From: CAJXMH01 sp040220135
GTDB taxonomy: Bacteria; Bacteroidota; Bacteroidia; Flavobacteriales_E; Vicingaceae
Length of the DNA stretch: 42,687 nt
Assembly (NCBI GenBank): GCA_040220135.1
Contig: JAVJTT010000005.1
Span: forward strand, 1 to 42,687
Direction: 5' to 3'
The notes beneath the pieces are model-generated. The model saw only the letters and a list, made by a program, of their open reading frames with translations. It was not told where the DNA came from and searched no databases. Positions within the stretch are counted from its first letter, which is position 1. Every line of letters begins with the position of its first letter. The position numbers and the translations under genes were made by a program. This document shows positions 15,764 through 23,485 of this stretch, one piece after another.

Positions 15764-16501
15764 CTACAAACTCATCATATCTTTTAATTTTGAAGCTTGT
15801 CGCCTGGAAATTTCGATTTGTTTCCCATCTTCAAGAGTAACGCGAAAACCGCCATTAAACCATTCTTCAATTTTAGTTACCCACTCTAAGTTGATAATGA
15901 ACTTACGATTTGCTCGAAAGAAGTGCTTTGAATCCAACCGTTTCTCTAAACTATTTAAAGACTTCAATATCAAGGGCTTGTTTTGATCAAAAAAGACTCT
16001 AACGTAGTTCCCTTCCGATTCAAATGCACTAACATTCTTCAGTTTTACGAACCAACAACGGCTACCGTCTTTCACAAACACCTGATCTTCTATACCCAAC
16101 TCAGCATTTGATGCGCTTGTCTCAATGCCTTTCTCTCGTTCCTCATCTTCTTCTGCTTCTTTTAGAAGCTTATCAATCGTTTCGCTTAAGCGACCACTTT
16201 CAATCGGCTTTAACAAATAATCAAAGGCGCTAACCTCAAAAGCTTTTAAAGCATATTCATCATAGGCAGTTGTAAAAACCACTCTTGGCACAAAGGTTAG
16301 TTCTTCGAGTAATTCAAAACCATTTTTCCCAGGCATTTGAATATCTAAAAAAACCAAATCTGGTTTCAGACTTTCAATTTTATTTTTGGCATTGTCGGCA
16401 TTATTACACTCCTCAACAACATCAATTTCCGGATGCTCTTTCAGTAGGTTTTTTAGCTCTTGTCGTGCTAAACGTTCATCATCAACTATAATGGCTTTCA
16501 T
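15764..16501 (-). CDS. LytTR-family response regulator (LytR/AlgR type, 245 aa)
   Basis: Start taken at the ATG giving MKAIIVDDERLA; an earlier TTG would add three residues. Receiver domain 1-120 with acidic pair D7/D8, phospho-acceptor D53 in FLDIQMPG, Thr in VVFTTAYDEYAL and Lys in LLKPI. The LytTR DNA-binding domain follows from about 145: FVKDGSRCWFVKLKNVSAFESEGNYVRVFF, then LEKRLDSKHFFRANRKFIINLEWV. It should bind direct repeats upstream of targets, which are unknown. Overlaps the sensor kinase gene by 20 nt, so the two are one operon. Confidence 0.92.
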   Translation of the reverse strand: MKAIIVDDERLARQELKNLLKEHPEIDVVEECNNADNAKNKIESLKPDLVFLDIQMPGKNGFELLEELTFVPRVVFTTAYDEYALKAFEVSAFDYLLKPIESGRLSETIDKLLKEAEEDEEREKGIETSASNAELGIEDQVFVKDGSRCWFVKLKNVSAFESEGNYVRVFFDQNKPLILKSLNSLEKRLDSKHFFRANRKFIINLEWVTKIEEWFNGGFRVTLEDGKQIEISRRQASKLKDMMSL

Positions 16502-17564
16502 TTTCTTCAATTTTAATTCGACTTGTTTCTGCCGGTATCAAAACTTCGGCTAATACTTCTTTCTGTTCAATGTTTTTCAAACTAAAATACGCCTTCTTAC
16601 CGTATAGTAGATTCAATCTTTGTTTGGTATTCTCCAACCCAAAGCCAATGTTTTCACTTTCCTTCTCCTCTAGTTCTCCACTATTCTGAATCTCCAACTT
16701 TAAATCCGTTTCAATTTTAAATGCTCGAATTACCACCCGGCCTCCTTCTGGCAACTTACTTATTCCGTGCTTTATGGCATTTTCTACTAAAGTTTGCAAC
16801 AACATGGGTGGCACCAAATGGTCCTTACAGCTTTCCTCAATTTCAAAAAACAATTGCAAACGCTCCTCAAAACGACTTGACTCCAAGTTTAAATAATCAT
16901 TCACTAAATTCAATTCTTCTTGTAGACTAATTACTTTCTTTCTCCCCATCAGTAAGGAACTTCGCAAAATGTTGGACAATCGGGTAATGGAGTCTTTTGA
17001 CTTCTTTGGATCTTCATCAACCAAAGCCCGTATAATGTTCATGGAGTTGAAGATAAAGTGGGGGTTCAGTTGAGACTTTAATTTATTTAGCTCAAGCTCA
17101 TTTTGCAAGGCTTGCCATTGCAAGTTTTTGATTTCCTCTTTACGATAATTCCGAATAAAGTGAAAAAGAAAATAGAGCAAAGACCAAAGCATAAAAACCA
17201 CTGCCAAATTCAGCACCAACTGCAACACTTCATTCCATACCAGTTGAAAAGATTCGCCGGCGATAAAAGTTTCGGTAACAAAGGTGTGAACTAAGATAAA
17301 CAGCGCTCCAAAAACAATCGATGCTCCTATCACCCTAGGTATTAACTCTACAATTTTGAGTTTCAACCAGTTTAATTTCAGGATTAATTTTCGGTATAAG
17401 TGAGATGAAATAACACCCAATACAAAAGTGGTGGAAAGGGTAAGAAGGACATCAAAATTCATCTCAGCTCCATCCAGTTTATTTAGAATCCCCATTAAGG
17501 TTACAAAAATCAGCCAGCCGCAGATTTGTGATACCCAATACAAGTTGTGTTTAGAGGTAATCAT
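16482..17564 (-). CDS. LytS-like sensor histidine kinase (360 aa)
   Basis: Four membrane helices (about 10-27, 37-55, 75-95, 114-138) form the N-terminal sensor; no large extracytoplasmic domain is seen. The His_kinase domain has LKSQLNPHFIFNSMNIIRAL with phospho-accepting H169, and the ATPase domain has LVENAIKHGISKLPEGG (N box) and GFGLENTKQRLNLLYG (G boxes). This is the short LytS/YehU type that pairs with the LytTR regulator encoded next on the same strand. The signal is unknown. No TAnnTTTG box was found directly upstream. Confidence 0.92.
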   Translation of the reverse strand: MITSKHNLYWVSQICGWLIFVTLMGILNKLDGAEMNFDVLLTLSTTFVLGVISSHLYRKLILKLNWLKLKIVELIPRVIGASIVFGALFILVHTFVTETFIAGESFQLVWNEVLQLVLNLAVVFMLWSLLYFLFHFIRNYRKEEIKNLQWQALQNELELNKLKSQLNPHFIFNSMNIIRALVDEDPKKSKDSITRLSNILRSSLLMGRKKVISLQEELNLVNDYLNLESSRFEERLQLFFEIEESCKDHLVPPMLLQTLVENAIKHGISKLPEGGRVVIRAFKIETDLKLEIQNSGELEEKESENIGFGLENTKQRLNLLYGKKAYFSLKNIEQKEVLAEVLIPAETSRIKIEENESHYS

Positions 17565-17628
17565 TGATTCAGGAAAAAGCTTTGCCTTTTATCTTACTTT
17601 ACTTTCTTAATTTAGTCGCTAACAAAAA

Positions 17629-17652
17629 GAAAGGAGGCTAAAACCTCCTTTC
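17629..17652. terminator. Terminator-like hairpin between divergent genes
   Basis: GAAAGGAGG (17629-17637) pairs perfectly with CCTCCTTTC (17644-17652) over CTAAAA. On the minus strand it is followed by TTTTTGTT, like an intrinsic terminator, yet both neighbouring genes point away from it. Confidence 0.45.
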
Positions 17653-17746
17653 CCCAACTGTTTAACATAAAACAACTATTGCTACTGTAGTTATTCTGAC
17701 TACTAATGTACGCAGAATCATTCACTTTGCGAACAGTACTACACCA

Positions 17747-18343
17747 ATGGGAGAATTTCAGTATAATCGGAAAAAGAACAACTTAAACACATTAGGTCCT
17801 TTAAAGTGCCTGCTTGTTTTGGCTATGTTTCTGAGCACTAACCTACTCTTTGGCCAAGCTCGAGAGTTAGGAAGTGGAAAGCCTCCACCTCCACCAACTA
17901 AGAAGGGTTTTGACCCGGATCGAATGAGATACGGAGGATCTTTTGGGGGGTCTTTTGGGGATATTACTTTTGTGGAACTCTCACCCACCGCAGGCTATCT
18001 GCTAACTGATAATTGGATGGCAGGCATTGGAGGACGATACATTTATTATGAAGACAAGCTTTTCAATTATCGAACCAATATCTATGGGGGAAATATTTTT
18101 AACCAGTATTTCTTTCTAGAAAATTTTCTAGTTCATGGAGAAGTAGAGATCTTAAACCTCGATGATCGATTCCGGTTTGACAAAAGGGTAAATGTAACCA
18201 GTGTTTTTGTAGGAGGAGGATACCGCTCTGTACTCGGAGATAGAGCCTTTGCTAACATATTGCTTCTCTACAATTTAACTGAAGACATCAACACACCCTA
18301 CACCAACCCTGTGATACGAGTCGGTTTTGGGATCGGCTTATAA
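17747..18343 (+). CDS. Small outer-membrane beta-barrel protein (198 aa)
   Basis: A long N-region (MGEFQYNRKK...) precedes the hydrophobic signal LKCLLVLAMFLSTNLLFGQ; cleavage near residue 37. After a Pro/Gly-rich linker (SGKPPPPPTKKGFDPD) the mature part is a run of amphipathic strands: GGSFGGSFGDITFVELSP, NWMAGIGGRYIYYED, VNVTSVFVGGGYRS, NILLLYNLTE, and the closing NPVIRVGFGIGL with a terminal hydrophobic residue. That fits an 8-stranded barrel. No function recognised. It converges on mtgA with 4 nt between the stops. Divergent from the LytS/LytR operon, which could regulate it (inference). Confidence 0.7.
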   Translation: MGEFQYNRKKNNLNTLGPLKCLLVLAMFLSTNLLFGQARELGSGKPPPPPTKKGFDPDRMRYGGSFGGSFGDITFVELSPTAGYLLTDNWMAGIGGRYIYYEDKLFNYRTNIYGGNIFNQYFFLENFLVHGEVEILNLDDRFRFDKRVNVTSVFVGGGYRSVLGDRAFANILLLYNLTEDINTPYTNPVIRVGFGIGL

Positions 18344-18347
18344 AGCA

Positions 18348-19028
18348 TTAATACCAGCTTTCTAGCAAACGCAGCCCGCCTAAATTATCCATTTGACGCA
18401 AGACCCATTTACTTCTTTGCTTCATGTATGGAGAAGGAGACGATAAAGAGTAGCTTATGGGACTTGGTAGTGCAGTGGCCATTAAAGCCGCTTGATATTG
18501 GTTTATATTTTGAGCAGTGGTTGAGAAATACTCTTCTGCTGCTGCAGAAACTCCATAGGTTAAATCACCCAGTTCTACAATGTTTAGATACACTTCCATA
18601 ATTCGATCTTTTGACCATAGTAGCTCGATCAAAACAGTAAAGTATGCTTCTAGTCCCTTTCTAAGGTATGTTTGCTCACGATAGAGAAATAGGTTTTTTG
18701 CTACTTGCTGACTAATGGTGCTCCCCCCTCTAAATCGTTGACCGGATTGAATTTCATGAAAGGCCTTTTCTATGGCATCTAAATCAAAGCCATGGTGCTG
18801 CAAAAACCGTTGATCTTCCGATGCAATAAAGGCTAGGGGCAGGTATGCATTGATTTCCTCCAAATCTTTCCAATCGTGCTTTAGTGATTGATCAGAACGT
18901 AAGCAGTCTCCTAACATGAACATGCTAACCGGTGGATTAACATATCGGTAAACCAACACCCATGTTATGCTTACTAGCAAGCAAATCAATAGTATTTTAA
19001 GTAAAAAACGAAGGGCTTTTTTAATCAA
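18348..19028 (-). CDS. mtgA: Monofunctional biosynthetic peptidoglycan transglycosylase
   Basis: Single N-terminal membrane anchor (about 5-27) and a GT51 domain: EDQRFLQHHGFD with the catalytic Glu, FRGGSTISQQVAKNLFLY, RKGLEAYFTVLIELLWSKDRIMEVYLNIVELG, YGVSAAAEEYF, ATALPSP. All glycosyltransferase motifs are present and there is no transpeptidase domain, so it polymerises lipid II into glycan strands at the outer face of the inner membrane. Length (226 aa) is normal. The first codon appears to be TTG (19026-19028): the next in-frame ATG is beyond the anchor. Confidence 0.93.
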   Translation of the reverse strand: MIKKALRFLLKILLICLLVSITWVLVYRYVNPPVSMFMLGDCLRSDQSLKHDWKDLEEINAYLPLAFIASEDQRFLQHHGFDLDAIEKAFHEIQSGQRFRGGSTISQQVAKNLFLYREQTYLRKGLEAYFTVLIELLWSKDRIMEVYLNIVELGDLTYGVSAAAEEYFSTTAQNINQYQAALMATALPSPISYSLSSPSPYMKQRSKWVLRQMDNLGGLRLLESWY

Positions 19029-19094
19029 TTTCTATATTGTAACAATCCTTAAACATTGCTTTAGTGCACTTGTTATTAAAAGAAAATAACATTT

Positions 19095-19634
19095 ATGAAA
19101 GTAATTAAAAGCACCTTAATGATTGCCCTTTCACTTGGCCTTTTTGCCTGTGGAGGAACGGAATCGAAAAAATCAACTAGCAGCAATGAAAAAGCTGCGA
19201 AGGAGAAAACAAAAAAAACTGAAGCAAAGCAAGTTGAAAAGAAAACAGCAGATAAAGAAGTTGTTGAAATCACGCTAATTGCAAAAGGCGAAGCCATGAC
19301 AGAAATTGCCTTTGAGCCAAAATCATTGACTATACCCGCTAATTCGAGAGTTAAACTTACCTTGAAAAACGAGAGTAAAGCTGCGGGAATGCTGCACAAT
19401 TTTGTATTGGTTGAGTTAGGCACCGGACAAGAAATAGCAACTGCCGGTATTTCGGCTGGAGAGAAAAATCAGTTTGTCCCTGATGATGATCGAGTTCTTG
19501 CGTATACAGAAGTGTCGAAAATGGGAGAAAGTGTCACTGTTGAATTTGATGCGCCGGCAAAAGGGTCTTACCATTACATTTGTACTTATCCAGGTCATTA
19601 CCCAAATATGATTGGAAGATTGAATGTAGAATAA
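19095..19634 (+). CDS. Azurin-like blue copper lipoprotein (179 aa)
   Basis: Lipobox LFAC (Cys19) followed by a Lys/Glu/Ala-rich tether (24-55). The cupredoxin domain begins around 56. Copper ligands match azurin: His101 in MLHNFVLV, then Cys163, His168 and Met172 in CTYPGHYPNM (C-x4-H-x3-M). It should carry one electron in a type 1 copper site, tethered to a membrane and facing the periplasm or surface. A likely partner is a cytochrome or oxidase elsewhere; none is in the window. The lipid anchor is a difference from free periplasmic azurin. A bidirectional terminator lies downstream. Confidence 0.9.
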   Translation: MKVIKSTLMIALSLGLFACGGTESKKSTSSNEKAAKEKTKKTEAKQVEKKTADKEVVEITLIAKGEAMTEIAFEPKSLTIPANSRVKLTLKNESKAAGMLHNFVLVELGTGQEIATAGISAGEKNQFVPDDDRVLAYTEVSKMGESVTVEFDAPAKGSYHYICTYPGHYPNMIGRLNVE

Positions 19635-19650
19635 TTAGAAAAACACCAGA

Positions 19651-19682
19651 AAAAAGGCCTTGCAAATTGCAAGGCCTTTTTT
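19651..19682. terminator. Bidirectional terminator
   Basis: AAAAAGGCCTTGC pairs with GCAAGGCCTTTTT over a 5-nt loop, with A and T tracts on the two sides. It separates the convergent azurin-like and pdhC genes. Confidence 0.9.
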
Positions 19683-19708
19683 ATTTCATCTGTCTTGTTT
19701 GTAATAAC

Positions 19709-21343
19709 TTAACCCAATATCGTCACTGGATTTTCTAGGTAAGTTTTGAAGCTTTGTAAGAACTCGGCTCCGGTAGCTCCATCTACTACTCGATGATCGC
19801 AGGAAAGCGTTACCTTCATTCTATTGCCAACCCCAATTTCTCCGTTCACAACAACGGCCTCTTGACGAATAGCTCCTACCGCCAGAATACAGGCATTCGG
19901 AGGGTTAATAATAGCGGTAAACTCTTCAATGCCAAACATTCCAAGGTTTGAAATAGAGAAGGTACTTCCCTCCCAATCTTCTGGTTGTAGCTTTTTATCT
20001 CTTGCTTTTTGAGCATACTCTTTTACCTCGGCCGTAATTTGGCTCAGTTTTTTAGTGTCGGCAAAACGCACCACCGGAACGAGCAGGCCTTCATCTACAG
20101 CAACCGCAACTCCAATGTGAACGTGCTTATTGGTGCGTATGCTATCCCCTTGCCAAGAAGAGTTTACAGCAGGATGCTTTAACAAAGCAGCAGAGGCAGC
20201 CTTAATAACAAGATCATTAAAAGAGATCTTTGTATCCGGCAATTCATTAATCGCTTTTCTAGCCTCTATCGCTTTGTCCATGTTAACATCGATGGTTAAG
20301 TAGAAGTGCGGCGCACTGAACTTACTTTCACCTAAACGTTTCGCAATAGTCTTTCGCATCTGACTTACGGCTACTTCCTCATAGTCTTCCTGACCAACTA
20401 CTGCAGCTCCTTTTGAAGCTTTGGCTTGGCTAGGTTCATAGCTTTCTATGTCGCGCTTCACAATTCTTCCACCAGTTCCACTACCTTCAACCTCACTAAG
20501 GTCAATGCCTTCTTCTTCGGCCATTTTCTTAGCCAGGGGTGAAACTTTTAATCGGCCGTCTGAAGTTTTAGTATCAGAAGTACTTTTTGGTTGTTCTTTC
20601 TTCGCTGTAGGAGTGGCAGAAGGTTTAGACTCTTTTTGGCTTGTTGGCTTTGATTCCTCCTCAGCCTCCTCACTTTCACTTTGTTCAAAGGCTTCAATTA
20701 ACTTCTTGTAATCAGCGCCTTCCTCTCCTACGATCGCTAAAATGGTATCTACCGCGGCAGACTCTCCTTCCTTTACTCCATGGTAGAGGACGGTTCCATC
20801 TTCGAAGGATTCGAACTCCATAGTGGCTTTATCTGTCTCAATTTCTGCCAGCAATTCGCCCGACTCTACTTGATCACCTTCTTTTTTCGCCCATGAAGCC
20901 ACAGTACCTTCTTTCATGGTATCACTTAACTTGGGCATCTTGATGATCTTGGCTTTTACATCAGAGGTATCTATCTCTTTCTTCGAGTCAGTTTTTTTAT
21001 TTTCATTTTCTTGGCTCGCTTCAGCCTCTGAAGTTGATGACTCATCCTCATTGGTCTCTTCGGCTTGTTCTCCAGCAGAAGCTAAAAGATCGTCAATGTC
21101 CTCCCCTTTCTCTCCTACAATAGCTAAAATAGAATCTACCTTAGCTGCCTTTCCCTCTTCTACTCCATGATGCAAGATTGTTCCTGACTGAAACGACTCA
21201 AACTCCATGGTGGCTTTATCAGTTTCTATGTCGGCTAATAATTCACCATCTTCCACTTCATCTCCAACTTGCTTATGCCATTTTGCCACCACACCTTCTT
21301 CCATGGTATCGCTTAGCTTGGGCATTTTTATGATCTCTGCCAT
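19709..21343 (-). CDS. pdhC: Pyruvate dehydrogenase E2, dihydrolipoamide acetyltransferase (544 aa)
   Basis: Domain order: lipoyl domain 1 (lipoyl Lys43 in ETDKATMEF), acidic Ser/Glu linker, lipoyl domain 2 (Lys172 in the same motif), a second Lys/Ser-rich linker, the E1/E3-binding domain (about 263-300, VSPLAKKMAEEEGIDLSEVEGSG) and the acyltransferase core ending in SCDHRVVDGATGAEFL, with catalytic His and Asp. It transfers the acetyl group to CoA in the cytosolic PDH complex. It lies 15 nt after pdhA and is co-transcribed. E1 beta and E3 are not in the window. The duplicated lipoyl domains are normal for this family. Confidence 0.95.
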   Translation of the reverse strand: MAEIIKMPKLSDTMEEGVVAKWHKQVGDEVEDGELLADIETDKATMEFESFQSGTILHHGVEEGKAAKVDSILAIVGEKGEDIDDLLASAGEQAEETNEDESSTSEAEASQENENKKTDSKKEIDTSDVKAKIIKMPKLSDTMKEGTVASWAKKEGDQVESGELLAEIETDKATMEFESFEDGTVLYHGVKEGESAAVDTILAIVGEEGADYKKLIEAFEQSESEEAEEESKPTSQKESKPSATPTAKKEQPKSTSDTKTSDGRLKVSPLAKKMAEEEGIDLSEVEGSGTGGRIVKRDIESYEPSQAKASKGAAVVGQEDYEEVAVSQMRKTIAKRLGESKFSAPHFYLTIDVNMDKAIEARKAINELPDTKISFNDLVIKAASAALLKHPAVNSSWQGDSIRTNKHVHIGVAVAVDEGLLVPVVRFADTKKLSQITAEVKEYAQKARDKKLQPEDWEGSTFSISNLGMFGIEEFTAIINPPNACILAVGAIRQEAVVVNGEIGVGNRMKVTLSCDHRVVDGATGAEFLQSFKTYLENPVTILG

Positions 21344-21358
21344 CTTTAATTCTTGATT

Positions 21359-22399
21359 TTATTCGGTTAAGAAAGGATAATCCTCTTGAACATAAACATC
21401 ATCGTAGAGTTCTGATGGATCGGGGAATTCACTCTCGTCGGCAAATTTGATCGAATCCTCTACTTGTTGTTTTACTTTTTCTTGAATATCATTCAAATCA
21501 CTATCAGAAGCATACTTCTTCTTCTTAATGATCTGTAACACATTGTCAAGTGGATCAAGGGATTTATATTTTTCTAATTCATCTTTGGTTCTGTATTTCG
21601 CCGGGTCTGACATTGAATGACCCTTGTAGCGATAAGTTCGCATTTCAAGTAAGGTTGGCCCGTCGCCTTTTCTTGCTCTTTCTACAGCTCTAGAAATAGC
21701 ATCATAAACAGGCTCACAGGCCATTCCATCAACTTGCTCGTTTGGCATATCGTAACCATCGGCCATATTGTGAAGTTCTGTCACATTTGAGACTCTCTCC
21801 ACAGAAGTTCCCATGGCGTAGTTGTTATTTTCTATGATGAAGATAACCGGCAATTTCCAATTCATGGCCATGTTTAAGGCTTCGTGAAATGCTCCTTGCC
21901 TTACAGCTCCATCTCCCATGTAGCAAAGTGTAACGTTATCGTTTCCTCTGTATTTGTCAGCAAAGGCTATTCCTGCTCCTAGCGGTATTTGGCCACCAAC
22001 AATGCCGTGTCCGCCAAAAAAGTTTCGTTCTTTATCAAACATGTGCATAGAGCCGCCTTTGCCTTTGCTACAGCCGGTTTTTTTACCGTACAACTCGGCC
22101 ATAACATATTTAGGATCCATGCCTAATCCGATAGGGTGCGCATGATCACGGTAAGCGGTAATCATATTATCTGTTGGCTTAATCGCAGAAACTGCTGCTG
22201 CCACAAGAGCCTCTTGCCCAATGTATAAATGACAAAATCCTCTAATTTTTTGTTGAATATAAAGTTGCCCAGCTTTTTCTTCAAACTTTCTCATAAGCAA
22301 CATAGATTCATACCACTTCAGGTATGTTTCTTTGGTGTGCTTAGTAGACTGATCTTTCTTTTTCGTCGCTGAACTTTTCGATGCCGTTTTTTTTGCCAT
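21359..22399 (-). CDS. pdhA: Pyruvate dehydrogenase E1 component, alpha subunit (346 aa)
   Basis: ThDP-binding motif GDGAVRQGAFHEALNMA ending in ENNNYAMGTS (about 175-205), plus YRDHAHPIGLG, GKGGSMHMFD, and the phosphorylation-loop-like region YRYKGHSMSDPAKYR. With E1 beta it decarboxylates pyruvate and acetylates the E2 lipoyl group. A Lys/Ser/Thr-rich N-terminal extension (residues 2-24) precedes the usual start of the fold. First gene of the pdhA-pdhC unit, with a TAnnTTTG box at 22421-22428. E1 beta must be encoded elsewhere, a common arrangement in Bacteroidota. Confidence 0.95.
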   Translation of the reverse strand: MAKKTASKSSATKKKDQSTKHTKETYLKWYESMLLMRKFEEKAGQLYIQQKIRGFCHLYIGQEALVAAAVSAIKPTDNMITAYRDHAHPIGLGMDPKYVMAELYGKKTGCSKGKGGSMHMFDKERNFFGGHGIVGGQIPLGAGIAFADKYRGNDNVTLCYMGDGAVRQGAFHEALNMAMNWKLPVIFIIENNNYAMGTSVERVSNVTELHNMADGYDMPNEQVDGMACEPVYDAISRAVERARKGDGPTLLEMRTYRYKGHSMSDPAKYRTKDELEKYKSLDPLDNVLQIIKKKKYASDSDLNDIQEKVKQQVEDSIKFADESEFPDPSELYDDVYVQEDYPFLTE

Positions 22400-22420
22400 A
22401 GGTCTTTATTTGATGGTGAA

Positions 22421-22428
22421 CAAATTTA
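22421..22428 (-). promoter_or_regulatory. -7 promoter box of pdhA-pdhC
   Basis: On the minus strand TAAATTTG matches TAnnTTTG, 21 nt before the pdhA ATG, giving a short leader. Confidence 0.6.
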
Positions 22429-22458
22429 GTATAAAAGTAGCATAATGCACATGGCATT

Positions 22459-22947
22459 CTACTTTTTCGACGGCTTGAGAACAAAGGCAAATGGGAATAG
22501 TTCTTTGACAGATTCAAACTCCCAGACCTTCCCCTTCTCACTGAGCAATAACAGTCGAATACTCTGCCCTTGTTTCAGCTCGTATTCCATCATAACTTGA
22601 CGACAAGCTCCGCAAGGTGAAACCGGTTCTTCTTTTCCCATAGCGTCACTAGCATAAATTGCTAAGGTTTCCATTTTCGCAATAGAAAACTGAGACGATG
22701 CCGAAAACAAAGCGACACGCTCAGCGCATAAACCAGATGGGTAGGCCGCATTTTCTTGATTCGAGCCAATTACAATTTCTCCGTTGTTCAGTAAAACTGC
22801 CGCTCCAACCTGAAAATTCGAATATTTAGCATAGGCATTTTTAGAAGCTTCAATAGCCTTGTACAATAGCTTTTGGTCGAGTTTAGGAAGGCTATTTAGA
22901 GAAGTGTATTCTGTGTACTCTAAATGAAGGCTTTTTTGTGTTTTCAT
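22459..22947 (-). CDS. cdd: Cytidine deaminase (162 aa)
   Basis: Zinc and catalytic motifs of the cytidine deaminase family: GLCAERVALFSA (Cys ligand plus catalytic Glu) and SPCGACRQVMMEY (two Cys ligands), the three-Cys set of the small homotetrameric enzymes. NFQVGAAVLLNNGEIVIGSNQENAAYP is the usual substrate-binding region. Hydrolyses cytidine and deoxycytidine to uridine forms for pyrimidine salvage in the cytosol. An N-terminal extension of about 25 residues makes it slightly longer than typical. The gap to ispF upstream is 59 nt, so it may belong to the porV-ispF transcript. Confidence 0.93.
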   Translation of the reverse strand: MKTQKSLHLEYTEYTSLNSLPKLDQKLLYKAIEASKNAYAKYSNFQVGAAVLLNNGEIVIGSNQENAAYPSGLCAERVALFSASSQFSIAKMETLAIYASDAMGKEEPVSPCGACRQVMMEYELKQGQSIRLLLLSEKGKVWEFESVKELFPFAFVLKPSKK

Positions 22948-23006
22948 GCAATGGATTGAAGAAACTGAAAGTTACGCAATGAATGGGGAAGCCCCAAGAA
23001 AGGACT

Positions 23007-23483
23007 TTATTTATAGATTAAAACGGTAGCATAAGCTGAAACTCCCTCTTCTCTTCCTTCAAAACCAAGTTTTTCAGAAGTTGTGGCTTTTATAGAAATG
23101 TCATTTGGGTCAATATTCATGCAAGCAGCAAGCGTTTTTACCATAGCAGGAATATGGGGATTCACTTTGGGTTCTTGTAAAACGATGGTTGAGTCTATGT
23201 TTGAAATTTCATAGCCTTCTGCTCGAATGAGCTTCATCACTTCTTTCAGCAGTTTTTTACTGTCGATTCCCCTGTATTGTTCATCAGTAGGTGGAAAGTG
23301 ATAGCCAATGTCGCGCTTGTTGGCCGCTCCTAAAATAGCATCGCAAAGGGTATGAATTAAAACATCTGCATCTGAATGTCCGCTTGCCCCTTTGTGGTGT
23401 GGAATTGAAATTCCTCCAAGCATAAACTCTTCTCCAGATACCATCTGGTGAACATCAAACCCAAATCCAACTCTTATTTTCAA
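23007..23483 (-). CDS. ispF: 2-C-methyl-D-erythritol 2,4-cyclodiphosphate synthase (158 aa)
   Basis: Complete IspF: RVGFGFDVHQM with metal ligands D10 and H12, LGGISIPHHKGASGHSDADVLIH, DIGYHFPPTDEQYRG, and the C-terminal IKATTSEKLGFEGREEGVSAYATVLI. Forms the cyclic diphosphate in the MEP isoprenoid pathway as a trimer in the cytosol. The start codon is TTG (23481-23483), only 2 nt after the porV stop; no ATG keeps the conserved N-terminal strand. Translational coupling to porV is likely. Otherwise an ordinary housekeeping gene. Confidence 0.95.
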   Translation of the reverse strand: MKIRVGFGFDVHQMVSGEEFMLGGISIPHHKGASGHSDADVLIHTLCDAILGAANKRDIGYHFPPTDEQYRGIDSKKLLKEVMKLIRAEGYEISNIDSTIVLQEPKVNPHIPAMVKTLAACMNIDPNDISIKATTSEKLGFEGREEGVSAYATVLIYK

Positions 23484-23485
23484 TT

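Noticed and set aside
20448..21170. Plus-strand ORFs opposite pdhC
   Set aside because: Antisense to the Glu/Lys/Ser-rich linkers of E2, which yield long stop-free Ser/Leu/Phe-rich frames.
22341..22541. Minus-strand ORF between cdd and pdhA
   Set aside because: It overlaps the 3' end of cdd and the 5' end of pdhA in another frame and crosses the pdhA promoter.
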